Positions 42,953 through 53,536 are shown, counted from the stretch's first letter. The stretch: 64,000 nucleotides of DNA from CAINVV01 sp037140615 (GCA_037140615.1 JBAXED010000001.1:48767-112766); one strand, 5' to 3'. The notes: generated from the letters alone by a model not told the origin. A program made the numbers and translations.

Positions 42953-43705
42953 ATGAGAAATTTGCTGCTTGTCTTTGCATTTTGGCTTTTATCGACGCCA
43001 CTGGCTGCCCAAACCGACAACTGGTATTTTTCCCTTAACATGGGAGGATGCTGGCCATTAGGGACATTTGCCGGCAATAATCCTGCAAAAACAGATGCTG
43101 GATTTGCCTCAAGGGGATTTGCTCTAAACCTCGATGCCACCTATCCTCTAGGCTCCAACTGGGGACTAAAAGGGATGGTTATGCTGAACAACAATACTGT
43201 CGACCGAAATGGACTTGGAACCATGATGGAAAACAGGATGAAAAAGCTGGTTCCCTTTTCGGAAAATGAAAGGGATAATCTGACTCTTACTGTCAATTCC
43301 TGGATGTCAAACAGCATCGTTTTCGGACCTGTCTTTTCACTGAATTTCGATAAATTCTCCTGGGATTTCCAAGCTATGGCGGGCATGAACATTACATACC
43401 TTCCCAATCAAAAATTGCTTTTCAAACCATCCGCAGGCACATGGGAATACTTGCAGCACAACACCAACAATACCAATGTGTCCCTTGATTTGCTGGCAGG
43501 AACTGCCTTGCGGTTCAAAGTAAATGAGAAAGTTCAGCTAAAAATTGCCATGGATTATCAACACTCAAGATCCAAGAATAGCTATGAAGAGCTTAAAACA
43601 ACAAAACTCAGCAGCACAACTACCGTGGATAAGCTTGCCTTCGGAAGTACCAATGTTCCTAAACAGGTGTTGATTGGCAGTGTAGGGTTTGTGTACTACT
43701 GGTAA
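42953..43705 (+). CDS. Outer-membrane beta-barrel protein
   Basis: A 250-residue protein with a signal peptide (likely cut after LAAQ, near residue 20). Strand pattern WYFSLNMGGCWPLGTF, ALNLDATYPLGSNWGLKG, and a final aromatic strand VLIGSVGFVYYW indicate a small barrel of the Bacteroidota outer-membrane protein class (OMP_b-brl-like). Ligand unknown. Translationally near the preceding membrane-protein gene. Confidence 0.75.
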   Translation: MRNLLLVFAFWLLSTPLAAQTDNWYFSLNMGGCWPLGTFAGNNPAKTDAGFASRGFALNLDATYPLGSNWGLKGMVMLNNNTVDRNGLGTMMENRMKKLVPFSENERDNLTLTVNSWMSNSIVFGPVFSLNFDKFSWDFQAMAGMNITYLPNQKLLFKPSAGTWEYLQHNTNNTNVSLDLLAGTALRFKVNEKVQLKIAMDYQHSRSKNSYEELKTTKLSSTTTVDKLAFGSTNVPKQVLIGSVGFVYYW

Positions 43706-43734
43706 TTGAAAGAAATTTTGTTGTATTCCAAAAC

Positions 43735-44967
43735 TCAGTGTATCTCTCCATCCAGGATTACCATTTCGATAAGGTCTGAACTGAAGCCGTAAGGCAAGTA
43801 AGTGTAAGACGGAATTTTCCTGGTAACAAATACATTGGCTGCCTTGCCTTTGGTGATCGTTCCATACCCATGACCAATGCCCATCAGAAAAGCGGAATTG
43901 ATTGTGGAAGCATTGATGGCTTCCTCGGGTAACATGCCATACTTTATGCAAGCCAGCGATTGCATAAACTTCATGTCGCAGGATGGCATGGATCCGGGAT
44001 CAAAATCAGTGGCAATAGCCAATGGCAATCCGGAATCAATCATATCTCTGGCTGAGGAGGCATTGAGGTTATGGAAAAATGAGGCTCCGGGCATGATTAC
44101 CGGGAATATTTCGGCTGTGATCATTTGATCTATACTTTCCAGACTAAGGGGTCCGGCTTGGTCTAAAATATCAAGACAAACTTTTAGATTATTCACATTA
44201 AGTCGATTAAGACCCAATTCATCTGAATGAATCTTAACATTCAATCCTTCTTTTAATCCAGCAAGTAACAATGTTTCTGATTCACTTCTGGATAAAAACT
44301 GACGGTCGTAATATAAATCCAGGTTATCTGCCAGCTCATCTTGTGAAATGGCAGGAAGAATATCTAAAATATGATCAAGGTATTTTGCCGGTGACCTTCG
44401 AAACCTTTCATGGTAAGTATGAGATCCAAGAAAAGTCGATTTGACAACCAATGGAGTAGTCATTTTCAATTTTCTGATGACCTGCAATAATTTTAATTCA
44501 TCTTCGGCTTCAAGGCCGTATCCACTTTTTATCTCGATAGCGCCTGTCCCTTTCCTAACGACCTCTTTAAGGTGGTCCAAGGCTTGCACATAGATTTCTT
44601 CTATGGACATCTCATGCAGTCTGACAAAAGAATTCGAAAATTCGATGGAATAGGGTTCCCCGCCTGCATGTCGTCTGGAATAATTCGGAAACTCGCCAAA
44701 TGGATAAAGGAGGTGGGAATCGGGATCGCAAAAACTTGGAAAGACCATCCTGCCTTTGCAATCAATCTCCATGAGCATATCGGAGTTTTCGGCAGCAGAC
44801 CCATCAAGATCCTTCATTGAGCCATAGTCAACAATCATTTCATCACTTATTAACAAAAATGCATTCTCGATGGTGCTAACCGAAGCCATCTGTTGTCCTG
44901 CAAGAAAATCATGTGGATTTTCTCCTGCCTGCACCAGTTCCTTGATGTTAAGAAGCAGTAAGTCCAT
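43735..44967 (-). CDS. HutI-like amidohydrolase with altered metal site
   Basis: A 410-residue protein, by overall sequence an imidazolonepropionase homologue: GAIEIKSGYGLEAEDEL, LKIHSDEL (His247), VIMPGASFF, IATDFDPGS (Asp321) and the C-terminal beta domain. However, the HxH metal motif that HutI reads as DPHTH is DPDSH here (Asp83-Ser84-His85), the AGGGI loop reads AGGEPY, and the usual SADHL segment is SLESI. One metal-ligand His and one catalytic His are therefore changed. No hutH, hutU or hutG is nearby. It may be an inactive or repurposed paralogue. Confidence 0.75.
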   Translation of the reverse strand: MDLLLLNIKELVQAGENPHDFLAGQQMASVSTIENAFLLISDEMIVDYGSMKDLDGSAAENSDMLMEIDCKGRMVFPSFCDPDSHLLYPFGEFPNYSRRHAGGEPYSIEFSNSFVRLHEMSIEEIYVQALDHLKEVVRKGTGAIEIKSGYGLEAEDELKLLQVIRKLKMTTPLVVKSTFLGSHTYHERFRRSPAKYLDHILDILPAISQDELADNLDLYYDRQFLSRSESETLLLAGLKEGLNVKIHSDELGLNRLNVNNLKVCLDILDQAGPLSLESIDQMITAEIFPVIMPGASFFHNLNASSARDMIDSGLPLAIATDFDPGSMPSCDMKFMQSLACIKYGMLPEEAINASTINSAFLMGIGHGYGTITKGKAANVFVTRKIPSYTYLPYGFSSDLIEMVILDGEIH

Positions 44968-45073
44968 AATTAAATTATTGTAAATAAGCGATTTGCAAGC
45001 GAACCGACAATAAAATTAACCGTTTTATTTAACAATATCAACAAATTCGTAAAAATAATGTTCAAAAAATGTC

Positions 45074-45102
45074 AAAAAAAAACCTGCTTGGTTAAAGCAG
45101 GT
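45074..45102 (-). terminator. Intrinsic terminator of the ferredoxin gene
   Basis: Minus strand ACCTGCTT-TAACC-AAGCAGGT followed by nine T, 23 bp after the ferredoxin stop. Textbook hairpin plus U-tract. Confidence 0.95.
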
Positions 45103-45124
45103 CGTTTTAAAGTCTTACGTCTTG

Positions 45125-45292
45125 TTATTCAGGTGATATAGCATCGGTAGGACAAACTTCGGCACATGATCCACAATCGGTGCAAAGCTCTGCATCAATT
45201 TTGTAGATTTCACCTTCAGTGATCGCTTCAACTGGACACTCATCGATACAGGTACCACACGCGATGCAAGCATCAGAAATTTTATAAGCCAT
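45125..45292 (-). CDS. 2[4Fe-4S] ferredoxin, 55 aa
   Basis: Small ferredoxin with two clusters: CIACGTCIDECP and CTDCGSCAEVCP, each CxxCxxCxxxCP. Probably a low-potential electron carrier, e.g. for pyruvate:ferredoxin oxidoreductase or the hydrogenase. The ATG is at 45292 and TAA at 45125. A perfect TACTTTTG box lies 48 bp upstream and a textbook terminator follows, so it is a monocistronic unit. This gene fills most of the otherwise empty stretch 44968-45403. Confidence 0.97.
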   Translation of the reverse strand: MAYKISDACIACGTCIDECPVEAITEGEIYKIDAELCTDCGSCAEVCPTDAISPE

Positions 45293-45340
45293 AACTTAAA
45301 TTATTGGTTTTACGGAAAATTAATTTCAAGAAATTCTCTG

Positions 45341-45348
45341 CAAAAGTA
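45341..45348 (-). promoter_or_regulatory. Predicted -7 box for ferredoxin
   Basis: TACTTTTG on the minus strand, a full TAnnTTTG match; leader of about 45 nt. Confidence 0.55.
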
Positions 45349-45365
45349 TAAAGTTTGTGTGAAAT

Positions 45366-45418
45366 AAAAATATTTTGTAGAATAATTTCCAATTGAAATT
45401 ATTCTACAAAATATTTTT
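45366..45418. terminator. Perfect 24-bp palindrome overlapping the nth 3' end
   Basis: Arms 45366-45389 and 45395-45418 are perfect inverse complements over 24 bp with a 5-base loop (CAATT). The stem includes the nth stop codon (45404-45406) and its last three sense codons. On the minus strand it ends in TTTTT. Most likely the nth terminator. Confidence 0.9.
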
Positions 45419-46039
45419 CGTTGGGCACCATTCACGAAGTCCGCATTGTTCGCACATGGGTTTTCTGGCCTGACAAACATATCGCCCGTGAAGAATTAAC
45501 CAGTGATGTGCCACAGGCAACAATTCTGGTGGGAACAATCTGACCAATTGCCTTTCTGTCTCTTCAGGAGTTTTTGATCCAACCGTCAATCCCAATCGGG
45601 CTGAAACCCTAAAGACATGTGTGTCCACCGCCATTGCTGGCTTTTTGAATGCAACAGATAGAATAACATTGGCTGTCTTTCTGCCTACTCCTGGCAATTG
45701 CAAAAGTTTCTCCATCTCCTGAGGAACAGTACCCTGAAAGTCGGAGATCAGCTTTCTCGCCATTCCAACCAGATTTTTCGCTTTATTATTGGGATAAGAA
45801 CATGATTTGATTTCCTCAAATACCTCTTCAGGCTCAACCTCAGCCATTTTATCCGGTGTAGGAAACCTCTTGAAAAGTGCCGGAGTGATCATATTCACGC
45901 GCTTATCTGTGCACTGTGCAGATAGAATAGTCGCCACAATAAGTTGGTAAGGATTTTGGTAATGCAGTTCAGTTTCAGCCACCGGCATGTTTTCCTGAAA
46001 CCATTCAGTTATTTTGAGACAAATATCTTTGGGTTGCAT
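45404..46039 (-). CDS. nth: Endonuclease III (DNA glycosylase/AP lyase)
   Basis: Removes oxidised pyrimidines. The 211 residues have the HhH motif LPGVGRKTANVIL with the catalytic Lys, the catalytic Asp in AVDTHVFRVSARLG, and the C-terminal [4Fe-4S] ligands C-x6-C-x2-C-x5-C (CQARKPMCEQCGLREWC). The stop codon lies inside a perfect 24-bp palindrome. A TAnnTTTG box (46056-46063) lies 16 bp upstream. Confidence 0.97.
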   Translation of the reverse strand: MQPKDICLKITEWFQENMPVAETELHYQNPYQLIVATILSAQCTDKRVNMITPALFKRFPTPDKMAEVEPEEVFEEIKSCSYPNNKAKNLVGMARKLISDFQGTVPQEMEKLLQLPGVGRKTANVILSVAFKKPAMAVDTHVFRVSARLGLTVGSKTPEETERQLVRLFPPELLPVAHHWLILHGRYVCQARKPMCEQCGLREWCPTKNIL

Positions 46040-46055
46040 TGCTCTATTTTAAGGC

Positions 46056-46063
46056 CAAAATTA
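46056..46063 (-). promoter_or_regulatory. Predicted -7 box for nth
   Basis: TAATTTTG on the minus strand, a full match, 16 bp from the ATG; divergent from the ABC-F promoter. Confidence 0.5.
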
Positions 46064-46087
46064 TCATTTATCTTTCCTCTTTGATGT

Positions 46088-46095
46088 TACCTTTG
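46088..46095 (+). promoter_or_regulatory. Predicted -7 box for the ABC-F gene
   Basis: TACCTTTG, a full TAnnTTTG match, 19 bp before the ATG at 46115. Confidence 0.5.
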
Positions 46096-46114
46096 CGTTT
46101 TCTATGCATTTTCT

Positions 46115-47968
<1,854 letters not shown>

Positions 47969-47974
47969 AAAGTA

Positions 47975-48118
47975 CTTATAGTACTTAGAATACTTAAAGT
48001 TGTGGACTCCGACCATATGATCATTGGGATATAAATACCTTAGCACTTCACAAACTTAGTAAAATCAAGCTCAAAACACTTCTTCCACTCTAAGTACTTC
48101 TTCCAAGCAAATACTTCT
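47975..48118. repeat. Repeat cassette between ABC-F gene and thrC
   Basis: The left arm has AGTACTTATAGTACTTAGAA heptads; the right arm overlaps the thrC 3' end and has two GGAAGAAGT-centred copies of about 18 bp on the minus strand. Complementarity between the arms is partial. The thrC stop codon lies in the repeat. Confidence 0.65.
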
Positions 48119-49391
48119 TAAACGCACCAAAATCAACTCCCAACTCAACCGTTTGCTTCTCGCCTTTCATAAATTCAAGTAACCGCTCGGGCATCGGAAC
48201 ATTTCCTATGCCAACTATTTCCTCAACCGTTTCTGTAAATTTCGCAGGATGGGCTGTTTCGAGGAAGATTCCCAACTCATCGGGAAGAAGTTGTTCTTTC
48301 AGAGCACGATAGGCAACTGCTCCGTGTGGATCACAAAGGTATCCGGTAGCTCTGAAACATGCTAACAAGCTCTCTTTTATTTGAAGGTCTGAATAAGTAG
48401 TTCCCTGCATCGTTTCACAAATTTTGGCATGATCATGCTCGTACAAATCCAGTATCCGGGCAAAATTACTGGGATCGCCTACATCCATTGCATTGGCAAT
48501 GGTAGGCACGGAAGCTTTCGGAGCATAAATGCCTGAATTTATGTAATTGAATACTACATCGTTACTGTTATTAGCGGCAATGAAACGAGAAACCTGTAGT
48601 CCCATTTTTTTGGCAATCAGTCCGGCAGTAAGGTTGCCGAAATTTCCACTTGGAACAGAGAAAACAATTTTTTTATTGCTTTTTCTTAGCTGTGCCACTG
48701 CATTGAAATAATAGAAAGCCTGGGGCAGGAAGCGTGCAACATTGATCGAATTAGCTGACGTCAGCACCATTTTACGTTGAAGCTCCTCATCCATAAAAGC
48801 CGATTTCACCAAAGCCTGACAATCATCAAAAGAACCATCAACTTCCAGCGCGGTAATGTTCTGACCCAGAGTCACGAACTGTTTCTCCTGAATCTCGCTC
48901 ACCTTGCCTTTGGGATATAGTACATGAACCTGAATTCCTTCAATGCCAAGAAAGCCATTGGCTACTGCACTTCCGGTATCGCCAGAGGTAGCCACCAATA
49001 CATGAACAGTTTCTTTTTCTTCAGACAGGAAATAGGCTAGCATCCTTGCCATGAATCTGGCACCTACATCTTTAAAGGCGAGCGTAGGACCATGAAATAA
49101 TTCAAGTGAAAAGATGTCCTGCTCCACCTCAACAAGAGGAGTACTAAAATTGAGAGTTTCATAGACAATCTCTTTCAGTTTCTCATAGGGAATATCCTCT
49201 CCAAAGAATTTTTCAGCCACCCGAAAAGCCATTTCCTGAAAGGTCAAGGTTCCCAACTGTGCAAAAAAAACAGGATCGAGATGACCAATAATTTCAGGCA
49301 TATATAGTCCTCGGTCAGGAGCTAGTCCCTTAGTAACTGCTGTTCGGAGATCAACATCTGGCGAAAGCCTGTTGGTGCTGTAGTATTGCAT
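48090..49391 (-). CDS. thrC: Threonine synthase
   Basis: PLP enzyme converting O-phosphohomoserine to threonine. The 433 residues are of the long class: YSTNRLSP, PLVEVEQDIFSLELFHGPTLAFKDVGARF with the PLP lysine, LVATSGDTGSAVANGF, FSVPSGNFGNLTAG, and EEIVGIGNVPMPERL. Third gene of the reverse-strand threonine unit. The last codons (GRST and stop) coincide with the repeat copy. Confidence 0.97.
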   Translation of the reverse strand: MQYYSTNRLSPDVDLRTAVTKGLAPDRGLYMPEIIGHLDPVFFAQLGTLTFQEMAFRVAEKFFGEDIPYEKLKEIVYETLNFSTPLVEVEQDIFSLELFHGPTLAFKDVGARFMARMLAYFLSEEKETVHVLVATSGDTGSAVANGFLGIEGIQVHVLYPKGKVSEIQEKQFVTLGQNITALEVDGSFDDCQALVKSAFMDEELQRKMVLTSANSINVARFLPQAFYYFNAVAQLRKSNKKIVFSVPSGNFGNLTAGLIAKKMGLQVSRFIAANNSNDVVFNYINSGIYAPKASVPTIANAMDVGDPSNFARILDLYEHDHAKICETMQGTTYSDLQIKESLLACFRATGYLCDPHGAVAYRALKEQLLPDELGIFLETAHPAKFTETVEEIVGIGNVPMPERLLEFMKGEKQTVELGVDFGAFKKYLLGRST

Positions 49392-49398
49392 GATAATT

Positions 49399-49497
49399 AA
49401 TTAATTGGGAAATTGGAAAATGTGGAAATGTGGAAATTAAAAGGGCATCAGCGCAAGGCGATCATTTTCACATTTTCAAATTTCCCAATTTTCATAT
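49399..49497. repeat. Heptamer-repeat cassette between thrC and apgM
   Basis: Left arm AATTGGGAAATTGGAAAATG (49399-49440); right arm, read on the minus strand from the apgM stop, AATTGGGAAATTTGAAAATG. The arms are near-identical over about 20 bp in inverse orientation; the core is about 30 bp. The apgM stop codon (49492-49494) is at the edge of the right arm. Confidence 0.88.
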
Positions 49498-50703
49498 TGT
49501 TTTTAAAAGTGCTTCCATAAACTGTTTTCCGCTCAATTCGCCATAAGCACCAAGCTTCGCTGCAGCCTCATCGTACCGATCTACGTCATCTGCTTCGCCA
49601 CCCGGAACATAAATTGTGAAAGGGACTGAATCCCTCGTGTGCGTTCTCAGTTTCCACGGAGTCGGATGGTCAGGGAGCATGGCAATCGTTACTGGCTCTT
49701 CCATTTTCGAGCAAGCCTCCATGAGTCGGCTAAGGATTCGGCTGTCGAGATATTCTATGGTAAGCAGCTTTAAATTGTAATCACCTTCATGACCGGCCTC
49801 ATCGCTTGCTTCAACATGCAGGTAAACAAAATCGTGATCTTGAAGAGCTTGAATAGCTGCCTCAGCCTTCCCTTCATAATTGGTGGTATAAAGACCTGTG
49901 GCCCCTGCAACTTTGATAACATCCATGCCAGCATATACACCTATGCCTTGAATCAGGTCTACAGCCGAAATCACAGCACTCTTCTGAATCCCAAATAGTT
50001 CCTTGAGACTTTTCATGTCTGGTTTATATCCGGGCGACCAGGGCCATATAGAGTTAGCCGGATCTTTGCCCAGCGACTTCCTGGTAAGATTAATCGGGTG
50101 GTTCTCCAACAGTTCCCTGGATCGACTAATCAGGTCATTCAAAAGCTGAGAAGTTGCGAGCCCGGAGGAATCAATGGCTTCAGGCAGTAATGGATGGTAC
50201 AGTTTTCCTGGAACATCATGTGGCGGAATACATTTCACATTTTTATTACCTCCCTTAATGACCAGCAAGTGCCGGTAAGAAACACCAGTATAAAAACGGA
50301 TTTGGTCAGTGCCAAGATGGCTATTAAGATATTTTATCAATTCATCAGCTTCATCAGTAGAAATATGCCCTGCTGAGTGGTTCAAAATAATATCTCCTTG
50401 TAGCGTCACCAGATTACAGCGCATGGCCGTATCTCCTTCTTCGAGCTCAACACCAATGCTGGCGGCTTCGATAACTCCCCTCCCCTCATAAACTGCCTCC
50501 ACATCGTATCCGAGAACTGCGAGATTTGCCACTTCACTGCCGGGATGCAGAGCGTCAGGAATTGTTTTCAATACGCCACTTCGGCCCATTCTGGCCAAAA
50601 GATCCATATTGGGTTTTTTGGCTGCCATCAGCGGGGTCTTCCCATCGAATTCAGCTTCAGGCTGATCAGACATGCCGTCGCCCAGTAAAATTATATACTT
50701 CAT
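49492..50703 (-). CDS. apgM: ApgM-type cofactor-independent phosphoglycerate mutase family; probable homoserine kinase
   Basis: A 403-residue alkaline-phosphatase superfamily enzyme: ILLGDGMSDQPEAEFDGKTP, HPGSEVANLAVLGYD (nucleophilic Ser region), YEGRGVIEAASIG, RCNLVTLQ, NHSAGHISTDEA, HVEASDEAGHEGD and LPDHPTPWKLRTHTRDSVPF. In many bacteria this family catalyses phosphoglycerate mutase, but when encoded between thrA and thrC and without a GHMP-type thrB it is a reported non-orthologous homoserine kinase. That is the most economical reading here, since the window holds no other thrB. Confidence 0.85.
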   Translation of the reverse strand: MKYIILLGDGMSDQPEAEFDGKTPLMAAKKPNMDLLARMGRSGVLKTIPDALHPGSEVANLAVLGYDVEAVYEGRGVIEAASIGVELEEGDTAMRCNLVTLQGDIILNHSAGHISTDEADELIKYLNSHLGTDQIRFYTGVSYRHLLVIKGGNKNVKCIPPHDVPGKLYHPLLPEAIDSSGLATSQLLNDLISRSRELLENHPINLTRKSLGKDPANSIWPWSPGYKPDMKSLKELFGIQKSAVISAVDLIQGIGVYAGMDVIKVAGATGLYTTNYEGKAEAAIQALQDHDFVYLHVEASDEAGHEGDYNLKLLTIEYLDSRILSRLMEACSKMEEPVTIAMLPDHPTPWKLRTHTRDSVPFTIYVPGGEADDVDRYDEAAAKLGAYGELSGKQFMEALLKTI

Positions 50704-50771
50704 TTCAATTGCTAGCTTTTCTCAATTATTCTAGTTTCTACGGATTGAAATGAGAAAGGTTATTCAATTAA

Positions 50772-50911
50772 AGAGGGGGAGACTTGGGGACAGGGAGACC
50801 AGGAGACCGTCAAAAAATATAGACCAAACAAACTCTTAAAACCCTACAAACTTTTCAAACATTTCAAACATTTCAAACATTTCAAACCCTTCAAACATTT
50901 CAAACTTTTCA
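50772..50911. repeat. Nonamer-repeat cassette downstream of thrA
   Basis: From the thrA stop (minus strand) TGAAAAGTTTGAAATGTTTG continues as about nine TTTGAAATG-type nonamers up to about 50825. The opposite arm (50772-50812) is G-rich (GGGGGAGACTTGGGGACAGG) but is not its complement. The only cassette with a 9-bp period. Confidence 0.85.
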
Positions 50912-53335
50912 GATGTTTGCAATCTTTATCAAATCGGCAAACACCCCAGCCGCAGTGACAGCTGCTCCTGCTCCATAACCTTTGATCAGCATGGGGGATT
51001 CGTTGTAGCGCTCTGTAGTAAGCAGCACTATGTTATTACTTCCTTCCAAATCGTAGAACGGATGACCAGGACCAACAGATTGAAGCGAAACGGAGGCATG
51101 TCCTTCATCCAGCAATCCTACAAAACGCCACTTTTTCTTCTCCTTTTCCAGGATCAAGCGCTCAGCTTCGAAATGCCCGTCCATTTCATGAATGTCTCTC
51201 CAGAAATCATCAAGCGTCGAATTGAAATAGCGATCTGGAATGAATCTATTCTGAACAACATCCTCCTGACTAAGCTGATAACCTGACTCCCGACCCAGGA
51301 TCACCAGTTTTCTAACAACATCAACCCCACTGAGATCGATGCGCGGATCTGGTTCTGAGAATCCTTTTTCTTTCGACAAGCGGATGGCGGTACTTAACGG
51401 AATTTCGCTGCTTAGGGTATTGAAAATAAAATTGAGGGTGCCCGAGAGTACAGCTTCAATGCGGACAATTCTGTCTCCTGAACGCTTCAAATCATTGATG
51501 GTCGAAATCAATGGCAATCCGGCTCCTACATTGGTTTCGAAAAGATATTTAACCCCATGATTGGCTGCAAGTTCTTTTAGTTCCCGATAAGCTTGATATT
51601 CTGAAGAAGCGGCCACTTTATTTGCGGCAACAATGGATATGTAATTATTCAGGATATCGTGGTATTGATCAGCGACCTTTTTTTCTGCAGTACAGTCGAC
51701 AAATACAGAATTGAACATGTTCATCTCAATCATATTGGCGCAAAATCCTTTCATGTCAGATTTTTCTGAATGTTCTCCTGAAAGCATTTGAGCCACATCA
51801 GCAGGATCTAATCCTTCGCGATCGAAAACCATCTTCCTGGAGTTGGCCACACCGCAAATACGAAGTTTAAGCCGGTGTTCCTTTTGAAGTTTTGCCTGTT
51901 GCTGGCTAATTTGCTTGAGCAAATCTCTTCCAACAGTACCAATCCCAACCAGAAAAAGATTCAATTCAATAAATGGGGAGAGGAAGAATGATTCATGAAC
52001 GACGTTGAGTGTTTTGCGCAAGTCAGATTTTTTTACCACCCACGAAATATTCTGTTCAGAAGCGCCCTGCGCAATGGCTACTACATTTATTCCATTCTTT
52101 CCAATGGTATAAAAGAGCTTTCCGGCAATACCTGCCGAATGTTTCATGTTTTCACCTACAATGGCAACAATACAAAGATCCTCTTCGCTACCAATCTTGT
52201 TAATGAGACCGGAAGCAATCTCCCGCTGAAATTCTTGCTGAATGGCCATTTCCGCAGCTTTACCTCTTGTCGAATCGATGGCAAAGCTGATGGAATTTTC
52301 TGAAGATGCCTGAGAAATCAGAATCACATTGATTTCCTCTTTTGCCAGTGCACCGAAAAGCCTCATGGCAATCCCTGTAACACCGACCATACCGAGTCCC
52401 TGGACCGTAAAAAGGGAGATTCCGTCTATCGATGAGATTCCCTTGATAGGATGTTCAGCCCCGGGATGGCTAACATTTCCAATAAGTGTCCCTTCAGCCG
52501 AAGGGTTCATTGTATTTTTTATTTGTACGGGTATCGATTTCTGATATACAGGCAAAATAGTAGGAGGATAAATGACTTTGGCACCAAAGTGTGATAACTC
52601 AAGGGCCTCACTATAGGTAAGTTGAGGAATAGGATATGCTTTGCTGATGACCCTAGGATCGGCGGTCATAAAACCATCCACATCAGTCCATATCTCCAGC
52701 CTTTCAGCGTTTAAAGCTGCAGCAAAAAGGGCAGCAGTGTAGTCGGAGCCGCCTCTTCCCAAAGTGGTTAATGTTCCATCTGAAGCCGAGGAAATGAAGC
52801 CCGGAGCAACGGCCACACTTTTCAAATTTGAACAGCTATTACTTATCAAATCGTAAGTGACTTTAAAATCAACATTGGCCCGCCCATGATTTTTATCAGT
52901 TCGTATCAGGGATAAACTATCTATCAATTCCGCCCGAAGATATCTGGAGATAAACGATGAGGAGAGCCTTTCTCCAAATCCCATCACCTTATCAAGTGTT
53001 TTTGGGGTGAGTTCGCCAATTAGCCGCACACCTTGAAGAATCTTTTCCAACTCATCGAAAAGGCCTTTCATGTTGCTCTTTACCTCTTTAAAGACTTGCT
53101 TGTCAAAAAGTCCGGCCATTATTTTCTCATGCCTGGCCCAAATTTCATCTAAAAAAGTAGTAACATCGCTGCCTTTGGCACCAGCATTGGCTGCTGCAAG
53201 CAAAAGATCTGTCACTCCACCAACAGCGCTGACAACCACAATCAAATCCGATTGTTGATTTCGAACTATTTCGTCGATTTTCTTTATATTTTCAACGGAA
53301 CCGACAGATGTTCCTCCAAATTTTATGACTTTCAT
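50909..53335 (-). CDS. thrA: Bifunctional aspartokinase / homoserine dehydrogenase
   Basis: First and third steps of the threonine branch. The 808 residues start at ATG 53335 (MKVIKFGGTSVGS); the 16 residues before it come from a TTG and lack the kinase start. Aspartokinase occupies about residues 1-455 with two ACT domains (VQGLGMVGVTGIAMRLFGAL, AIVGENMKHSAGIAGKLFYT); the dehydrogenase follows: LFLVGIGTVGRDLLKQI, VFVDCTAEKKVADQY, GLPLISTINDLKRSGD and DPRIDLSGVDVVRKLVILGRE. Fusion and ACT domains suggest threonine feedback. An intrinsic terminator lies just upstream; see findings. Confidence 0.96.
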   Translation of the reverse strand: MKVIKFGGTSVGSVENIKKIDEIVRNQQSDLIVVVSAVGGVTDLLLAAANAGAKGSDVTTFLDEIWARHEKIMAGLFDKQVFKEVKSNMKGLFDELEKILQGVRLIGELTPKTLDKVMGFGERLSSSFISRYLRAELIDSLSLIRTDKNHGRANVDFKVTYDLISNSCSNLKSVAVAPGFISSASDGTLTTLGRGGSDYTAALFAAALNAERLEIWTDVDGFMTADPRVISKAYPIPQLTYSEALELSHFGAKVIYPPTILPVYQKSIPVQIKNTMNPSAEGTLIGNVSHPGAEHPIKGISSIDGISLFTVQGLGMVGVTGIAMRLFGALAKEEINVILISQASSENSISFAIDSTRGKAAEMAIQQEFQREIASGLINKIGSEEDLCIVAIVGENMKHSAGIAGKLFYTIGKNGINVVAIAQGASEQNISWVVKKSDLRKTLNVVHESFFLSPFIELNLFLVGIGTVGRDLLKQISQQQAKLQKEHRLKLRICGVANSRKMVFDREGLDPADVAQMLSGEHSEKSDMKGFCANMIEMNMFNSVFVDCTAEKKVADQYHDILNNYISIVAANKVAASSEYQAYRELKELAANHGVKYLFETNVGAGLPLISTINDLKRSGDRIVRIEAVLSGTLNFIFNTLSSEIPLSTAIRLSKEKGFSEPDPRIDLSGVDVVRKLVILGRESGYQLSQEDVVQNRFIPDRYFNSTLDDFWRDIHEMDGHFEAERLILEKEKKKWRFVGLLDEGHASVSLQSVGPGHPFYDLEGSNNIVLLTTERYNESPMLIKGYGAGAAVTAAGVFADLIKIANI

Positions 53336-53381
53336 TACCCTTGAATTACGATTTATCACTTCAGCCAAGCTGCAAATGTCC

Positions 53382-53420
53382 AAAAAAAATCTGAACCGAT
53401 GTTGTTTCGGCTCAGATTTT
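53382..53420 (-). terminator. Intrinsic terminator between recA and thrA
   Basis: Minus strand AAAATCTGAGCCGA, loop of 7, TCGGTTCAGATTTT, then a T-run: 14-bp stem with one G-U pair and eight T in total. It follows the recA stop by about 115 bp and precedes thrA by 46 bp. Position allows either recA termination or control of the thr unit. Confidence 0.9.
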
Positions 53421-53536
53421 ACGACTATTTTAACAATTACTTATTTTATCTGCCTTCAATTTGCTGCCTGATTCCCGAAAAAATGAGTAGGACTGGAAAG
53501 GCTAAAAGATTTTAATAATACGTTGTTAAGAAAAAC

